NCBI GenBank assembly: GCA_003971905.1
Contig: RSEE01000145.1
Location: 1-64,000, forward strand
DNA: 64,000 bases
Source: Moniliella sp. 'wahieum'
Taxonomy: Eukaryota; Basidiomycota; Moniliellomycetes; Moniliellales; Moniliellaceae
Direction of reading: 5' to 3'
Part shown: one piece after another, positions 32,719-44,700 of the stretch
How the letters are laid out: each line of letters begins with the position of its first letter
How positions within the stretch are numbered: position 1 is the stretch's first letter
Notes under the pieces: generated by a model
The model's database searches: none
Seen by the model: only the letters and a program-made list of their open reading frames with translations
What the model was told of the DNA's origin: nothing
Made by a program: the position numbers and the translations under genes

Positions 32719-33757
32719 GGAAGGCGCAGGCGCAGGCGGAGACAATGGCAATGGTGATGGAGATAGCGATGGCGATGGCGCCAAATCCTAAGTTAGCGGT
32801 AGCTGGACATGCGCGGTAAACTCCGGCGGTTGCGAGCATACATACGGTGTGTCAATGTTGTACCACACTCGGTACTGCGTACTAACCCTCAGGCCCTCAG
32901 GCGCTGGCACTTAATTAGGTAGGCCTTGGGCGCTGCGATAATCGATAACGCCGAGGACCTTGCTGCCCTCTGCTGCCCGCTGCTGCCCGCTGCTGCCCCT
33001 GTTCCCCCCGGCCCTCAGCTGCGGCTTGGGTTCCGCCATTTAATTCCGCCCAGCGCAGAGCGAGGGCTACCGCCCCGTCTAATTCCGCCAGGTGGGGATC
33101 CGATTTGGGTGTGCGGCCGTTTAAACTTTCTTTTTTATTTTGCAACCTTGATTGATCGATTGCAATTGTATGAGTGCCTGCCTCTCGTCTGCCGTTATTA
33201 CGACCCCCCTTTCCATCTCATCGATCATCAACACCTCTTCTCATCGATCCTCGACGACCATCCCATCTACCTCACGCCCGCGTCGCAGTCGACCATAGAA
33301 CGTTGGCGTGCTGGCAGCGCTGTTTGCACCATCTCCGCAGGGCAAACCGTGCCCCTAGTAGCATCAGACCGTACTCTTAGCTCAGCATGCCGCCATCCGA
33401 CGCCCACAGTGATGGCATCGTTCCGTTGCTCAGTCATTAGTTAGGCTGAGCCGAGGGACTCAGGCTGAGTCGAGGGGCTGAGCGGTTGACTGTATCACAC
33501 AGATCAAAAAGTTGATCTCAGATCTCACCTTAGGCCTTAGGCTGTGGGCCTTATCAACCCACAGCACCAGACTCGGCCAATTTTTTTGGCCCTCCGCCAC
33601 ACACCACGCCCCACCCCACCGACCCCTGTTACCGCATTCCTCCTCGAGGTACCCCTTTCCACCCTCCCCCCAGCCTATTTCCCCTTCGCCCCTCCCCTCT
33701 CTCCTCTACCCGCACCTTCCCTACTTCCATTGCGCTCGGTTGGCCCATCTGCGGTTC
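32719..33757. other. divergent intergenic region between PEP12 and Atos-like gene
   Basis: Shared upstream region of two divergent genes. It contains TGCTGCCCGCTGCTGCCCG repeats near 32965-33000 and CCGAGGGACTCAGGCTGAG repeats near 33450-33480. No gene was recognised. The Atos-like frame stays open upstream to 33512 but without conserved sequence. Confidence 0.5.
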
Positions 33758-35587
33758 ATGCCAAGCACTCCTGGCCACGTCCGGGCCCGTCCGGCATGGG
33801 CCGCCCACACACCATCGCCGCTCCGTCAATCGTTCACTCCTGCTCTACCCGCAGCCTGTGCTGATGGGCAGGAGGACGAGGGAGTTGATCCGCTCATCTA
33901 CCTGCTCTTCCGTTCCGCCCCATCTACCTGCTCTTCCGCTCCGCCCAGGCCCTCGCGCAAGCTGCCTCGCTCTTTGATTGCACGCGCACTGGACGCCGGT
34001 GGCCCTATCCGCGCAGCCCCTCTGGCCGGGGGATACGAACAGGCGCTACTCACCACTCGTCTTTCTTCGGGCCTGCGCAGTGCGCCCTTTGAAGTGCAAC
34101 TTGGTGTCATTGGCTCGGATGGCATGAGCGCAACTCAAATCCGGATCCCCTTCCTTGCACACTACCACCCAGGTCAGGAGGGTGCAGATGCGGATGCGGA
34201 TGCGGATGCGACGTGCGTCACGTCCCCCTATGTAGGCAGAATTGATGTGACGGGCTACTATGCACGACAACTGCACAGCGTGCGCCGCGAAGTGCTCCAA
34301 CAACTACGTCAACTCGACTACGGCAAACGGGCTGGGGAAGGGAGGATGAGCTGCTCGCTGCCTGACCCACCCACTTACCCATCCACTTGTCCATCCACAT
34401 ATGAGCCTTCACTTCTCTCTCGCTCGTTCCACCGTCCCCCACCTGCTCCAGCAGCGTACGAGCCCCCAACCCCCCCGAGCTTTCCGGGGTACCGTGTTCC
34501 CCGAACTGGACGAGTCCAACTTGTGCTCCGAGGACCAGCAGGGGCAGAGGCAATCCCCCGCGTCTTGGTGGTCCCGTACGACGTGCACACTTTATTGCCT
34601 GGAACGCAGTGCGTGGTGCGCCACACATGCTACGCCCACCCTCTGCCTCCTTACCGCGGCCGACGAACACTTCACTATACGGTCCAACTTCGCTTTGCTG
34701 CTCCCCCGCTCCCCCGCCGGCGCACGGGGACGGGGACGGGAACGGGGACAGGGACGGGGACGAGGATGAGGTCAGAGACAGGGACAATGCAGGGCACAAT
34801 ACACTCTTCTTCCACTCCTAAAGTGTACCTCTTCGCCTCACTTCGTCTCGCCTTTTCGCCCCGCCTCGTCACCAGCACCCACCTCTCGCCTCGGTCCATA
34901 GTGATTGAGGATGGACAGCAACTACTCCGATCGACTCAGACTTGGGGACTGCACCCGCCTACCCCGCTCCACCAAACACACATTCACCCTTTTGACCCAC
35001 TGGCTATGCTGCCCCCGCTCAATCCTGGTCCCGTGGCCTGCCTGCCCATCTCGCCTGATCTCCCCACCGCCCTACCCAAGCCTCTTTATAAACCTGCCCC
35101 ATCCAACCATCACACCAACGTCAACCCCAACCCTCACGCCGAAGTCAACCCCAACGCTGACGCTGACGCTGACGCATTTACATTCCCCGGCCCAGGGGCG
35201 GACTGGACCCGCGCCGTGAGCCGCACTCGCGCCGCCGTACGCACACTGCGCGAACGTATCTGGACCCAGCACGCACAGGCCTCGCTTCTGTCTCCTGGTT
35301 GCCCCCTCGAGCTCAAGCTCAAGCTCGACACGAACAGACCAATACCGATCCCCGGTACCGTCCCGCGCCCACTCGCACCCTCACCCCCGTCCGCATCTCC
35401 ACCCGCACACGGAGCCGGAACCGGAGCCGGACCAGACGCCGGCCCATCGTATGCAAGTTCCGCTCACGGTGCAGAGCAAGCGCTAGCCCCCCCCGCGCTG
35501 GCCCACGTGCCACCCGTGCCGGTCGACGCGGCCAAGCTGCACCGAGCTCGCGGCCGCACCGAGATGCCGTGCCCATCTGAATATTGA
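33758..35587 (+). CDS. Atos/FAM214-like protein
   Basis: One of the few uninterrupted genes here: 609 residues from ATG 33758 to TGA 35585. Conserved order of the Atos family: AGGYEQALLTTRLSSG with FEVQLGVIGS (relatives: GSYEESLLSGRMS...), IRIPFLAHYHP, SPYVGRIDVTGYYARQLHSV followed by RREVLQQL, then GYRVPRTGRVQLVLRGPAGA, VVPYDVHTLLPGTQCVVR, LHYTVQLRFA and, after a Gly-Thr insert, KVYLFASLRLAFSPR. The C-terminal ~200 residues are Pro-rich and poorly conserved. Fungal members are reported as nuclear or chromosome-segregation proteins; animal Atos is a transcription regulator. Function here is inferred only. A frame extension to 33512 exists, but the conserved part and first ATG favour 33758. 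Dipeptide repeats (DADADADAD, GTGTGTGTG) expand the loops. Confidence 0.85.
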   Translation: MPSTPGHVRARPAWAAHTPSPLRQSFTPALPAACADGQEDEGVDPLIYLLFRSAPSTCSSAPPRPSRKLPRSLIARALDAGGPIRAAPLAGGYEQALLTTRLSSGLRSAPFEVQLGVIGSDGMSATQIRIPFLAHYHPGQEGADADADADATCVTSPYVGRIDVTGYYARQLHSVRREVLQQLRQLDYGKRAGEGRMSCSLPDPPTYPSTCPSTYEPSLLSRSFHRPPPAPAAYEPPTPPSFPGYRVPRTGRVQLVLRGPAGAEAIPRVLVVPYDVHTLLPGTQCVVRHTCYAHPLPPYRGRRTLHYTVQLRFAAPPLPRRRTGTGTGTGTGTGTRMRSETGTMQGTIHSSSTPKVYLFASLRLAFSPRLVTSTHLSPRSIVIEDGQQLLRSTQTWGLHPPTPLHQTHIHPFDPLAMLPPLNPGPVACLPISPDLPTALPKPLYKPAPSNHHTNVNPNPHAEVNPNADADADAFTFPGPGADWTRAVSRTRAAVRTLRERIWTQHAQASLLSPGCPLELKLKLDTNRPIPIPGTVPRPLAPSPPSASPPAHGAGTGAGPDAGPSYASSAHGAEQALAPPALAHVPPVPVDAAKLHRARGRTEMPCPSEY

Positions 35588-37290
35588 ATCCTAATGATTA
35601 TCGATTCGTGGTTAGTGGCTAATGAGGCCGAGGCCAGCAGGCCACCGTTCGGATCGTTCCAAGGTGCAAGGTGCAAGGTGCAAGGTGCAATGGTTGCGCC
35701 ATCCCCCCTCTGCTAGATTAACTTGAGGCTCACGATCCACCTATCGCTTTGATTCGTCCACTGTACCATACCAGGCATACTGCAACCCTAGTCATCAGTC
35801 ATCCATATTCAATTCCATGCCTGTCCCATCTAGCCTTGGTACTTGTAAGCTCGGGGCCTTGGGCCTGGGGCCTTGGGTCCCCTCTCCCCGGCCCCGTCAC
35901 CGCCGATGGGAGGGGCGAAGCAGCAGAGGATGTTCTACGGACAGTCGTTTTGGCATGGCTGGCAAGATGGTTGAAACATGAAATAGTGAACTTCGACGCA
36001 TGGTTGACGCGGTTAACGTTGATGCATGATGCATGGTGCACGATGATCGATGACGCGTGACGTTGAACGTTCAGTCGATCTTTCTCCGACGAGAGACGCA
36101 GATTGAAATTGAAGCGGGGAACGCCGAATCGGATGGTTGAGCTGGATGTTTTCCGTTCTCCGCGCACCTGAACTGAACCTGAACGTTCAATTGAACGGCC
36201 GGGGGGTGACGCGTGACGCGTGAACGTGTGAACAGCTGACTAGCTGTTTAGTGGACTAGTTGCCTAGCTGACTAGCACGACGCGCCGCGCCCACCCAACC
36301 ACTCGAGTGTTTGGGGACTAGCTGCCAGGGTACCATCCTACCCGGCACATGGCATGTGGCAGGACAAAGCTGGGGAAGTCCGGCCGCTGAGGCTCTCATC
36401 GGTCGCCCGCGCATCGAAAGTGTGACTCACTCCCACGGACTAGGGCTTTCAGTATTTTCCAATATCTCCCAGCCCGGGAGGCCTGGAACGATGAGTTCAC
36501 CAGTTCATCGATGATGCCCCCCACACGTCTGCTGGCCACAGCCCCTCGACCTCCGCCCTCGCCGCATGGTTGGGGGGAAAAGAGCAAGTTCCGCTCTGGC
36601 TTGAGGCTTGGGATCGGAGGCTGGGAAGCGAGCGCAGTAACCGGTAAGGCCAGACCTAAGGCGAGAGACGAGTCCGTAGTAACCCCACCTGGGCTTGGAC
36701 AAGTGGGCGCAGCACCGCGAGGGACGGGCTGAGCGCAAGCGCGAGGGCAAGTAGTGCAAGCGCCAGCCATGGGCTGCCGGCGCGCCTGGAGCTGGACGGG
36801 CGGCGTGGAAGCGGGAGGGCCGGGGCAGACTGATGCACTGGTGGCTGGTGTGTGATGCCGACAATGCAGGCGATGAGCCCACCCACCCGCTCGAGCCAAT
36901 CCAGGCCAACCGAGAATGGCGCCACGCTCGCGGCGGGTAGGGTTGGAGCCGCCCCGTTCGCAGGGGGGCAGTGCCGCGTGGACGGCCACGCGCGCGACTG
37001 GCCTGCTGCGGGGCGCCGCGGTTGGGAACGGGTGACGTCAGTCGCTGGCCGGGCGGGGGCAGGGGGCCAGCGCACTTTAACGCAGGCAGGCTCGTGTGCC
37101 ACACTCCCTGCAGCCCCCTGCAGCTGGCCGCAGCACGACAGCACACAGCACGACAGCACCGCACGACAGCACCGCACGACCGCTCCCCCGGCCTCGCCCC
37201 CCCGGCCTCGCCCCCCGGCCTCGCCCCCCCGGCCTCACGCCTCACTGCCGCCGTGCCGGCTGGAAGGTGGGCGAACGCTGCTGGGCCCGA
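35588..37290. other. intergenic, nothing recognised
   Basis: A four-copy AAGGTGC repeat is at 35661-35688. AACGTTCAATTGAACG-type and TGACGCGTGACGCGTGAACG repeats lie near 36060-36230. A 315-residue minus frame at 36505-37452 has Arg/Pro/Ala-rich composition and no motif. The right part is the upstream region of the next gene. Confidence 0.45.
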
Positions 37291-37297
37291 TATATAA
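37291..37297 (+). promoter_or_regulatory. TATA box
   Basis: TATATAA at 37291-37297 (context CCCGATATATAACCCTG), about 95 bp before the ATG at 37392, followed by a CT-rich leader. Confidence 0.6.
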
Positions 37298-37391
37298 CCC
37301 TGCTTATCTGCTGCCTCTTTGTCCGCCGGCCCCCTCGCCCATCCATCCCCTCCTGCCCGCCCTCTGCTCTGCCTCCCCCAGCCCGCTCGCC

Positions 37392-38374
37392 ATGGCCACC
37401 GTTGACGCTGCTGCGCCCATCGCCATCCACTCGCGCCCGCCCCCGGCCTCACCCTGCCCTCGCTCGGGACCGCTGCCCGCCCCGCCCGCGCCCCGTCACA
37501 GCAGCACCAATGCCGTCACCGGTGCCGACCCGGCTCCTGCCCTTGGTGCCCCGCTCGCCCCGCAAGCTTTACCGCTACACGCGTGAGCAGCTGCTTGCTC
37601 TAGCTGCCAGCCCACTCGCCCACGCACCCCTGGCGCCGATAAGATTTACCGCACCGTTTTGGGTGGTGGCGATGGCCAGTTGCCCGCGTCCATTGCCCGT
37701 TCGCCCACGGGCCCCTCGGATGGCTTGGACGCACTTTCGCAGTCTTTTGCTGGGATGGCAACAAGTCCCGGGTCGGGGGATGTGTATGCGTATTCTACCT
37801 CGCCCTTTGCGCGCCATTTCCGTCACCCGCGTCGCCCCAGCCACTCGGGCGACCTCGCCCGTAGCCCGCCCTCGCAACCTGGCGCACATCGCAAGCCCCA
37901 TTGGAACACTGCCAACCGGCATCCCGGACCGGACGCTCGTACCCGCACACAGCGCGGATTTGTGGTTGGCACATCTCCTGTTGCGTCGGGCAGGGCGACT
38001 GGAAAGTGGTGCAGGGTCACCATGCCCATGGCGACCGGCACCCCCGTCGCGAAGGGCAGGGTCCAGCCCGCCTTCCCATGGCGCCAAACTTAGCTCCTCG
38101 CCTTCGGTCAAGTTGAGCTCTTCACCTCTTACCCGCCGCACGTCCCGTCACAGTTCCGGCCGGGCACCCCACCGCACCGAGTGAAAACGTTACGCCCGCT
38201 AAGGACCGCAAGGGCCGGGCGAGGGATAGTGCAGCGAAAGAAACGTCTGTGGACGATACGCAAACGCGCCCGGTTATGTCCAACCCCTATGCGGTGCTGC
38301 AGGACGGAGTGGACGATGCCAACCAACAAGCTGAAGATGACCAGCCGAGGACCATGTTCGAGATGGACCTTTGA
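37392..38374 (+). CDS. candidate eIF4E-binding (4E-T/4E-BP-like) protein
   Basis: Gene of about 325 residues read across several frame changes from ATG 37392 (MATVDAAAPIAIHSRPPPAS) to TGA 38372. The key segment is KLYRYTREQLLALAASP at about 37566-37615, with a textbook YxxxxL-phi eIF4E-binding motif (YTREQLL). Then DKIYRTVLGGGDGQLPASIA, SDGLDALSQSFAGMATSP, YAYSTSPFARHFRH and a disordered Ser/Pro/Arg-rich middle. The conserved-looking end is RPVMSNPYAVLQDGVDDANQ followed by MFEMDL. The YxxxxLL motif with disordered flanks fits a translational regulator that binds eIF4E. I know no exact orthologue, so the function is inference. At least three single-base breaks are needed. Confidence 0.6.
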
Positions 38375-39200
38375 TTTTGATGATCGATGTCGATGACATG
38401 TGGTTTTTTTCGATGACATGTGGTGACGTGACCGTCGGGATCTGGCGTGGCCAGTGTGGTGGGTGACCCGTGCTTTTTTCTTTTTCTCTTTCCCTCTCTT
38501 ATCTCTCTATCTCCTAACCAACGTTGTACTACTTTGTATCCTCTTCTGCCTGTCGCTCCTGTCCCCCGTCACTCGCTCGTGTTACGTGCTATTGGCCAAA
38601 GTCTTTTGTACTCGTGGCTGGACTCGGTGTCCAGTCCGCTCTGTCTCCACACCACTCAACTCTTATCACTTATCTTGAGAAGGGCGGGGGGTGCGTACTG
38701 GGTGCGTACTGGATCCGTACTGGATCCGTACTGTGCTCTTCTCTGGCGCTTCACCTCTCCCTTCCCGCACTACTTGCCATCAACTCTCGTGACCATTTTG
38801 CCCCACCATGTAATACACAAGTTCAACGCACAAGCAATGATATCTCCACTTATCCTCTGGGATTTGATGCGTCGCCGGTGGATGGCTCGGGGACTTCGGG
38901 ATAGTTGTGACAAATAATCATGGGCTTTTGAGAGCGATCGCCGGTTAAGATACAAGATGATGGCGTTAACTGAACTCAATACACAATGTTCAACCGAGCC
39001 ATGATGTACATGAAGCTGCCAAGTGTCAATCAACTGTCCTACCCTTTCCTTTACACACCATTTCCCCAAGCGTCAACGTCACGTCATCTATAGTTGAAGC
39101 CATGACGACCAAAAACACCATAAAAAGGCGCGATGAGGTAGATCCAGATCCATTGCCAACAAGGCTCTGGTACGTTTATCTTTCGAAGCACGTCTGCCAA
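38375..39200. other. intergenic, nothing recognised
   Basis: CGATGACATGTGGTTTTTTT-type duplicated block at 38391-38425 and GCGTACTGGATCC repeats at 38691-38735. Open frames at 38447-38917 are T-rich 3' flank without motifs. Confidence 0.45.
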
Positions 39201-40138
39201 TCACTCCAGGGCCTCCAGTACGTCCGCAGCAGGGCAGAAGAAGGTGGATCCCGTAAGCGGGGTGGAAAAGTCGAGGATACGATCATGCAAACCGGGAGGA
39301 TGACCAATGAACATGCGTTCCAACATTTTCTCCACCACCCACAGTTGGCGCGTGTAACCAATAAAGTATGTGCCAAATTCACCTTGGCCCGGCCGACCAA
39401 AGGGCATGTTGTCCCGCAAAATGTCCACTTCCTCTCCATCCTTCTCAATCGTGTTGAGTGACTTGTGGCTCTGCTGCGTCCCTCGGGCGAATCGGCATCG
39501 TCGACATTATCCAACTTGGTACGCCCAATAATACGTTCTTGTTCTTCCGTCTTGAGTTTCCCCAGCCGCCATATCATGCACGTACTTTTGCACCACCACA
39601 TAGCTCCCGCCTACAGCCGTTGTGCCAGCTGTAGCTGCCTCGGACGGAGCGACGACAACCGCATCCGTTACCGCCGAGCCCACCGGGTTCGCCGTTCCAT
39701 CCACAAAACCCAGCAGGTCACGCGCATCAAAGTAACTGAACCCGTGGGTTTCGTCCACCACCTCGACCGCGCCTTGCAGCGCGGTGAGCAGCTGCCGTTC
39801 CAGCTCAAACGCCAGGTCCGCACGTTCGGAACGAATGTGGAAAAGAAGGTCCCGGGGGTAGAGGGGGCAGTATGCTTGGCACCTTTGACCTCTGTGAACG
39901 GATGAAGTTCCGACGGACGCGCAAGGTGCGTCAACTCGTCCCACACTTCGCTCCCAATACCCACGATGCACGAAAGGTGCGCAGTGCGGTCCCGAAAGCC
40001 AACATTCTTGATCAAATCCGCTATGCCGGCTACCGTTTCCCGCGCCGTATCCATCGCTTCGGAAGAAGGATGGATACGAACGACAAGGAAGGTAGCAACG
40101 CGGCTCAGAGGCGCCTCGACAGCTTGGGGCAGAGACAT
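39201..40138 (-). CDS. DyP-type heme peroxidase, YfeX-like (class B)
   Basis: Dye-decolourising peroxidase, heme-dependent H2O2 peroxidase. ATG 40138 (MSLPQAVEAPLSRVATFLVV), IADLIKNVGFRD, LSCIVGIGSEVWDELTHLAR, LHPFTEVKGAKHTAPSTPG. After a frame change at about 39850: DLLFHIRSERADLAFELERQ, ETHGFSYFDARDLLGFVDGT followed by ANP (the GxxDG motif with distal Asp), and VGGSYVVVQKYVHDM. Further frame changes lead to SHKSLNTIEKDGEEVDILRD (family proximal His), NMPFG, GEFGTYFIGYTRQL and DRILDFSTPLTGSTFFCPAA, stop 39201. About 310 residues, the normal YfeX size. The upstream open frame to 40360 has no ATG. It most resembles the bacterial-type class B family, which fungi also carry. No signal peptide is seen, so it is probably intracellular or mitochondrial. 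Confidence 0.9.
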
Positions 40139-41725
40139 GCTAGAAGAAAAGCGAGGTGTGGCGGGGGAAAACGCAAGACCAGTCGCGCAGGGAAGGAAAG
40201 GCTTGCAGGATGATCCAGGCACGGCACCAAGAAACGCTCGGACGGGCAAGCGACGAGCGAGGAGGAGAGAATACGGTGGGGAGCGGTAGGAAGAGTGCGG
40301 ACGATGGATGAGTTCCAAAAGGTTGGCTGCATGGGATGGTGGGCGGGGCAAGGTTTGCACAGCTGGAATCCCAAGGCTAATACTGGCATGGGCCTATACG
40401 CTCTCTGTACCGAGCTATTGCCACGCAGTAATACGCACGGACTAGCCTGCTCAGGCTGAGCCCTGAGGTCTGAGGGTCAGGATGATGTCTTCTGTGGGCC
40501 TGTTTGATCGGTCCGATCGATGATGCCAGGATTCAGACGTCCAGATCTCAGGCAAAAGGCCTCAGGCCTCAGGGCAGCAATCAGAGCGCGGGCTGGCAGG
40601 ATCGGTCACCAGTCAGTCGGGCACTTTGAGTGAAGTTCAATAGCAGTATCAATCTTGAAGCTTGAAGCTTGAGGTCTGGGAGATGCTATAGTGTGCGCAC
40701 GGCCCCCGGGGTGCGGCCACTGTGGCATAGTAATGGGATGGCTTGACATTAGCAACCAAGCGGCGAACACCAGGCCTCAGGCCTCAGGGCGGCAGGCTGA
40801 GGTGCTGGCGACGGGGATGAGTCGATGAGGGTGGAGGACTGGGCGCGCGGCTGCCCAACGAACGATGCATGCACGAGTGTTTGAGGGCTGAAGCTCTAAG
40901 CCAAGCGTGAAGCTTGAAGCTGAGCTGGGAGTTCAATTGGCAAGTTGAACCGAAGGGCGTTGGAGGTCACGCGTCACGAATGATGGGTTATCGCCCACGC
41001 GCTACAGGTGGATGAACGTTTCACCTTTCATCGAGACGGGTACCGGTGACGTCATGTGCTATGGCTCGGCCCCCAGTCGCGCAGGCCTACTTCAGGTCAC
41101 CCCGAGTAACTAGTAAGGGCCAGAAGCAGTCACGTGCGCACGACGAGAGCAGGCCAGAACCCAGCAGCTGAAATTCAAGCGGGGCACGCACTTAGCTTGG
41201 TTCATGCGTTCATGGCGCATGGTTCCCGCACTTCTCATCTTGCACCAAGTACAAACGTCCATCATCCCCGGGGCCGCCTTCTGCTGGTCGCATCAGCTCC
41301 ACTACAGGTAGTTGTACTGCGTCGCGCCCATGCGAAGGTCCAGGCAGGCTCGGGGAAAGGGGGGTATGGTGGAGATACATAGCACAAGCAAACATACTAA
41401 TGGCGACATTGCAATAGCCCACACAAACTGATGCCTCAGATCCAAACTGGATCGGGACGGGTAGTTTTTAGCGTGGGGAGAAGAGAAAACATCCAAACAT
41501 ACTTATACGAGCAGCGCACCCTGGCCCGGCTCAGGATGGCTCGATCATCGAGGACGGCAGCAGGCCCCAGGAAGAGGGCGAGTAGCGAGCAATGCTAACA
41601 GCGCAGGGGACAGCCTAGCCTGGGTGCAGCTGAATGGATAGGACCAGCAACCATCTCCCCGCACCCAACTCGAGAAGGCCACATGTAGACAGGCAAATGT
41701 GCGCCAATGGGTTCCCGCCGTGCAG
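40139..41725. other. intergenic, nothing recognised
   Basis: It has CTTGAAGCTTGAAGCTTGAG near 40657-40672, repeated CAGGCCTCAGGCCTCAGGG blocks near 40560 and 40770, and several GATCGATG motifs. No convincing coding sequence or RNA gene was found. Confidence 0.45.
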
Positions 41726-44700
41726 TCACACTCGCCCTACCGCATCATCCCCCCCGGAGGCGAAGGATGGCTTCCTCGAGCGGGCATGCTGGTCGACCAG
41801 GGTAACTTGCCGAATGTAGGCGGCATAGGAAGACACGGCCGACGCGATGGCGGTTTCGCCGTATGGACCGAAGCCTGCGCTGGCTTGGGAGGCGAAGGTG
41901 GCCGGGATGGGGGGGGAGGTGGCGCAGGTGATGGGACGGGGGCAGGTCAGGTGATGGAACCGGTGGTGGGACGGCCGATGGGATGGGGGGCAGGTCAGGT
42001 GACGGAACCGGTGGCGGAGCAGGCGATGGAACAGGTAGTCGGGTAGGCGATGGTGGTGCCTCGGAGGCAGGTTTACCTGGGCTAGGGGGCGCAGGGGGAG
42101 CAGACCTGGCAGGCGACTTGGGTGGGGCAATAGATGCAGGAGCAAGTGCGCGCCCACCACCCCGGAGAGGCATCCCTTTTCCGTATTTCGCGCGCATCTG
42201 GAACAGCTCACTTAACTCGTGTTCGACAGAACGTTTGCTCTCCCGAATCCGGCCCACCTCCTCAAACATCCGTAACACTTCCTTGCCCAAGACCTTCTTC
42301 ATTTCCGCCGCGCTCGCCTCGGCAGTGGCTTTGGCACAGTCCCCGCCGGCCGAGGAAACAGCTCCGACCACCTCATCATGATGGACATGCTGCTGCTGAA
42401 GCAGCTGGTTCATCAGATCTTGAACAGCTTGGTTGGTCTTGTTGAACTGTGTTGTGTGCATCTGGGTGCTTTCGTTAACCACTTCGGCTAAAGCGTGGAT
42501 CGCTAATATCAGGAAAGGTCAGCATTATTTCCAGCAGTTGTAGCGGATTGTCTGTACACACCAGGCTGAGGATCACGTTCATGGTCCTGCATCTGCTGGG
42601 CAGCACGTTCTTGATCTTGAGCCTGCTTAAGAGCATCGATCTGGAATCATACACGTTAGTTTACATTTGCATCGCTTCCTAGGAGACATAGACATACCTT
42701 CTCAGCGAGAGACTGAATGAGGCGAGCTTGGGCTTCGCGTTCCTTTTGGAGAAGATCAACTGTGGCCTGTTGGTGCGCGAGCAAGGCCTCAGCACGGGCT
42801 GCATCAAGTGCATTGAGCTCTTCATCTTGCTTGGCCTTGTTGGCTCTCCCGGACATCATGTCTTGCAGAATGGCCTCCATAGCCTTCGCCATAGCTTGGA
42901 CGTTGGCGTGCGTCTCGCTAACCGCCTTGTCAAAAGCGGCCTTCTTTTTCTTGGCAGCTTCGGCAGCTTGGGCATCTGCCTCTGCCTTCTCTGTCGCCGC
43001 CTTCTTATCCGCTTCAGCCTTGGCAGCCGCTTCTTCTTCAGCCTTTGCCTTGGCAAGTGCCTCCTCGGCAGCCTTCGCCCCAACCTCTGGCGTCTGCCAA
43101 GGTCTTGCCCTCAGCGCAGCCTCGGCTTCATCGGCTTTCTTCTTCGCCTCGGTCTCTGCTGCTTTGACAGCTTCAGCATCGTGATTGTCGGTGCCAGCAT
43201 CTGCCATAGCAGATTCTTCCACCACGGCTCGATCGCCTTCGGGGCTGACATCCCTATCCTCCATGTCACCGCCCCGGTCTTTTCCGGCGGATCCATCTCC
43301 ATGGGCAGTTGAGCCAGGCTCGGGATCACCCTTGGTAGCATCGGCCACCTTCGCACTGTCAAGAGGAGGATCATCCTTGCTCTCAGAGGCAGCAGAATCC
43401 TGGGAAGCATCCTGCGGAGCCAGCTTGACCTCAGTCTGCTTCCCTGGCTCTTCCTCCAGGAATGGTGAGTTGGCTTCACCAGGCGCGGCCTTGAGCCCGC
43501 TACGGGGTTGGGGTCCATCCAAGTAGCTACCTCCTTAGGCGTCCCGTACGCCGTCGACGCGGGAACGGGAGAGTTGATTCGGCTGTACAGCGACTGGATG
43601 TAGCGAGACACTTGGGCCGGACTAGCTGGTGGACCTGGCGCATCTTCGTGGGCCACCTCCTCTGCCAGAAACCCCAAGTCGGGAGAACCGTGGTGCGAGT
43701 CGTCCGGCTCAGGCGCAGGGTAATATACAGTGAATTTGTGTATGTTTGTTGTTTGTGTAGCGGGAGCAAGTGACCTGGTCGTTGGGCTGTGCCCCTCAGA
43801 TGATGGCTTGTGCGCATCATGGGCTTCTTTCGTCGTTCCTCCAGGAGAAAGCAACAGCTCGGATGGCGATTGCACCTCCCATGGGGTTCTCCTTCGATAG
43901 GGCCAAGGTTGGTAGATGCGGCCTCGGATCCCTCTTCATCTTCGAGATTGTCACCCGCAACGGACTGGGCCATGTTGTTCAAAATGGCCGATTCGGACTT
44001 GGGCGTCTCGGGGGCATGCTCAGCAACCGACTTAGGGCTGCTCGGTACATCCCTCCAAGCCGCAATCGCTTCTGCACCTCGATGTTGAGAACCTTGCTTC
44101 GGCGGCACATCCGCCATGGCGCCCCCAAAACTCGGACGGAGGCTCGGCAGGCGTCACGTACACAGAGGTCCCGCGCCTAGCTGGTGGTGCAGGTTCCCAA
44201 CCGAGGGTGCGGCTGCAGGCTGCGTCCCACTTCCCACAGACTCTGGCCCAACGGCCTTGAGCTCGTCCGAATGCACCTGATCTGCTTCGGTCTCCTCATG
44301 GGTCGCCACCGGCTGGATTTGCACAGAGAGTATTTGGGCTTCGGGCAAACTCGGGTGCATGCTCAGACCCGTCAGGCGCTTCAGGTGCAAGTTCATGTGA
44401 TCCAAGCTCGCCACCTCGGCTGTCGGCTCGAAGACGTCCTCGCTTGCGCTCCCTGGCACTGCGGATGACAGGCCGTCAAGTGGCGATCTGGTGTTACCCG
44501 TGTCAGACAAGTGAGCGCTTGAGATTCAGTGCTCACTTTGGATTCTTTGGAAGTAGGGAGAGCGCGCGCCGACAAGCAGGTGTATGTCTTGGGCTAGCGA
44601 GCCAACGGAAGCAGGTTGGCTGGGGGATGAGGCGGTCACGCTCTTGCGCCAGTTACGGATTTGGGTCTCTGCCACAGTATAGAACGCTGTGCCACTTGGG

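Noticed and set aside
36505-37452. 315-residue minus-strand ORF
   Set aside because: Skewed Arg/Ala/Pro composition, no ATG-linked conserved segment, overlaps the promoter of the eIF4E-binding candidate.
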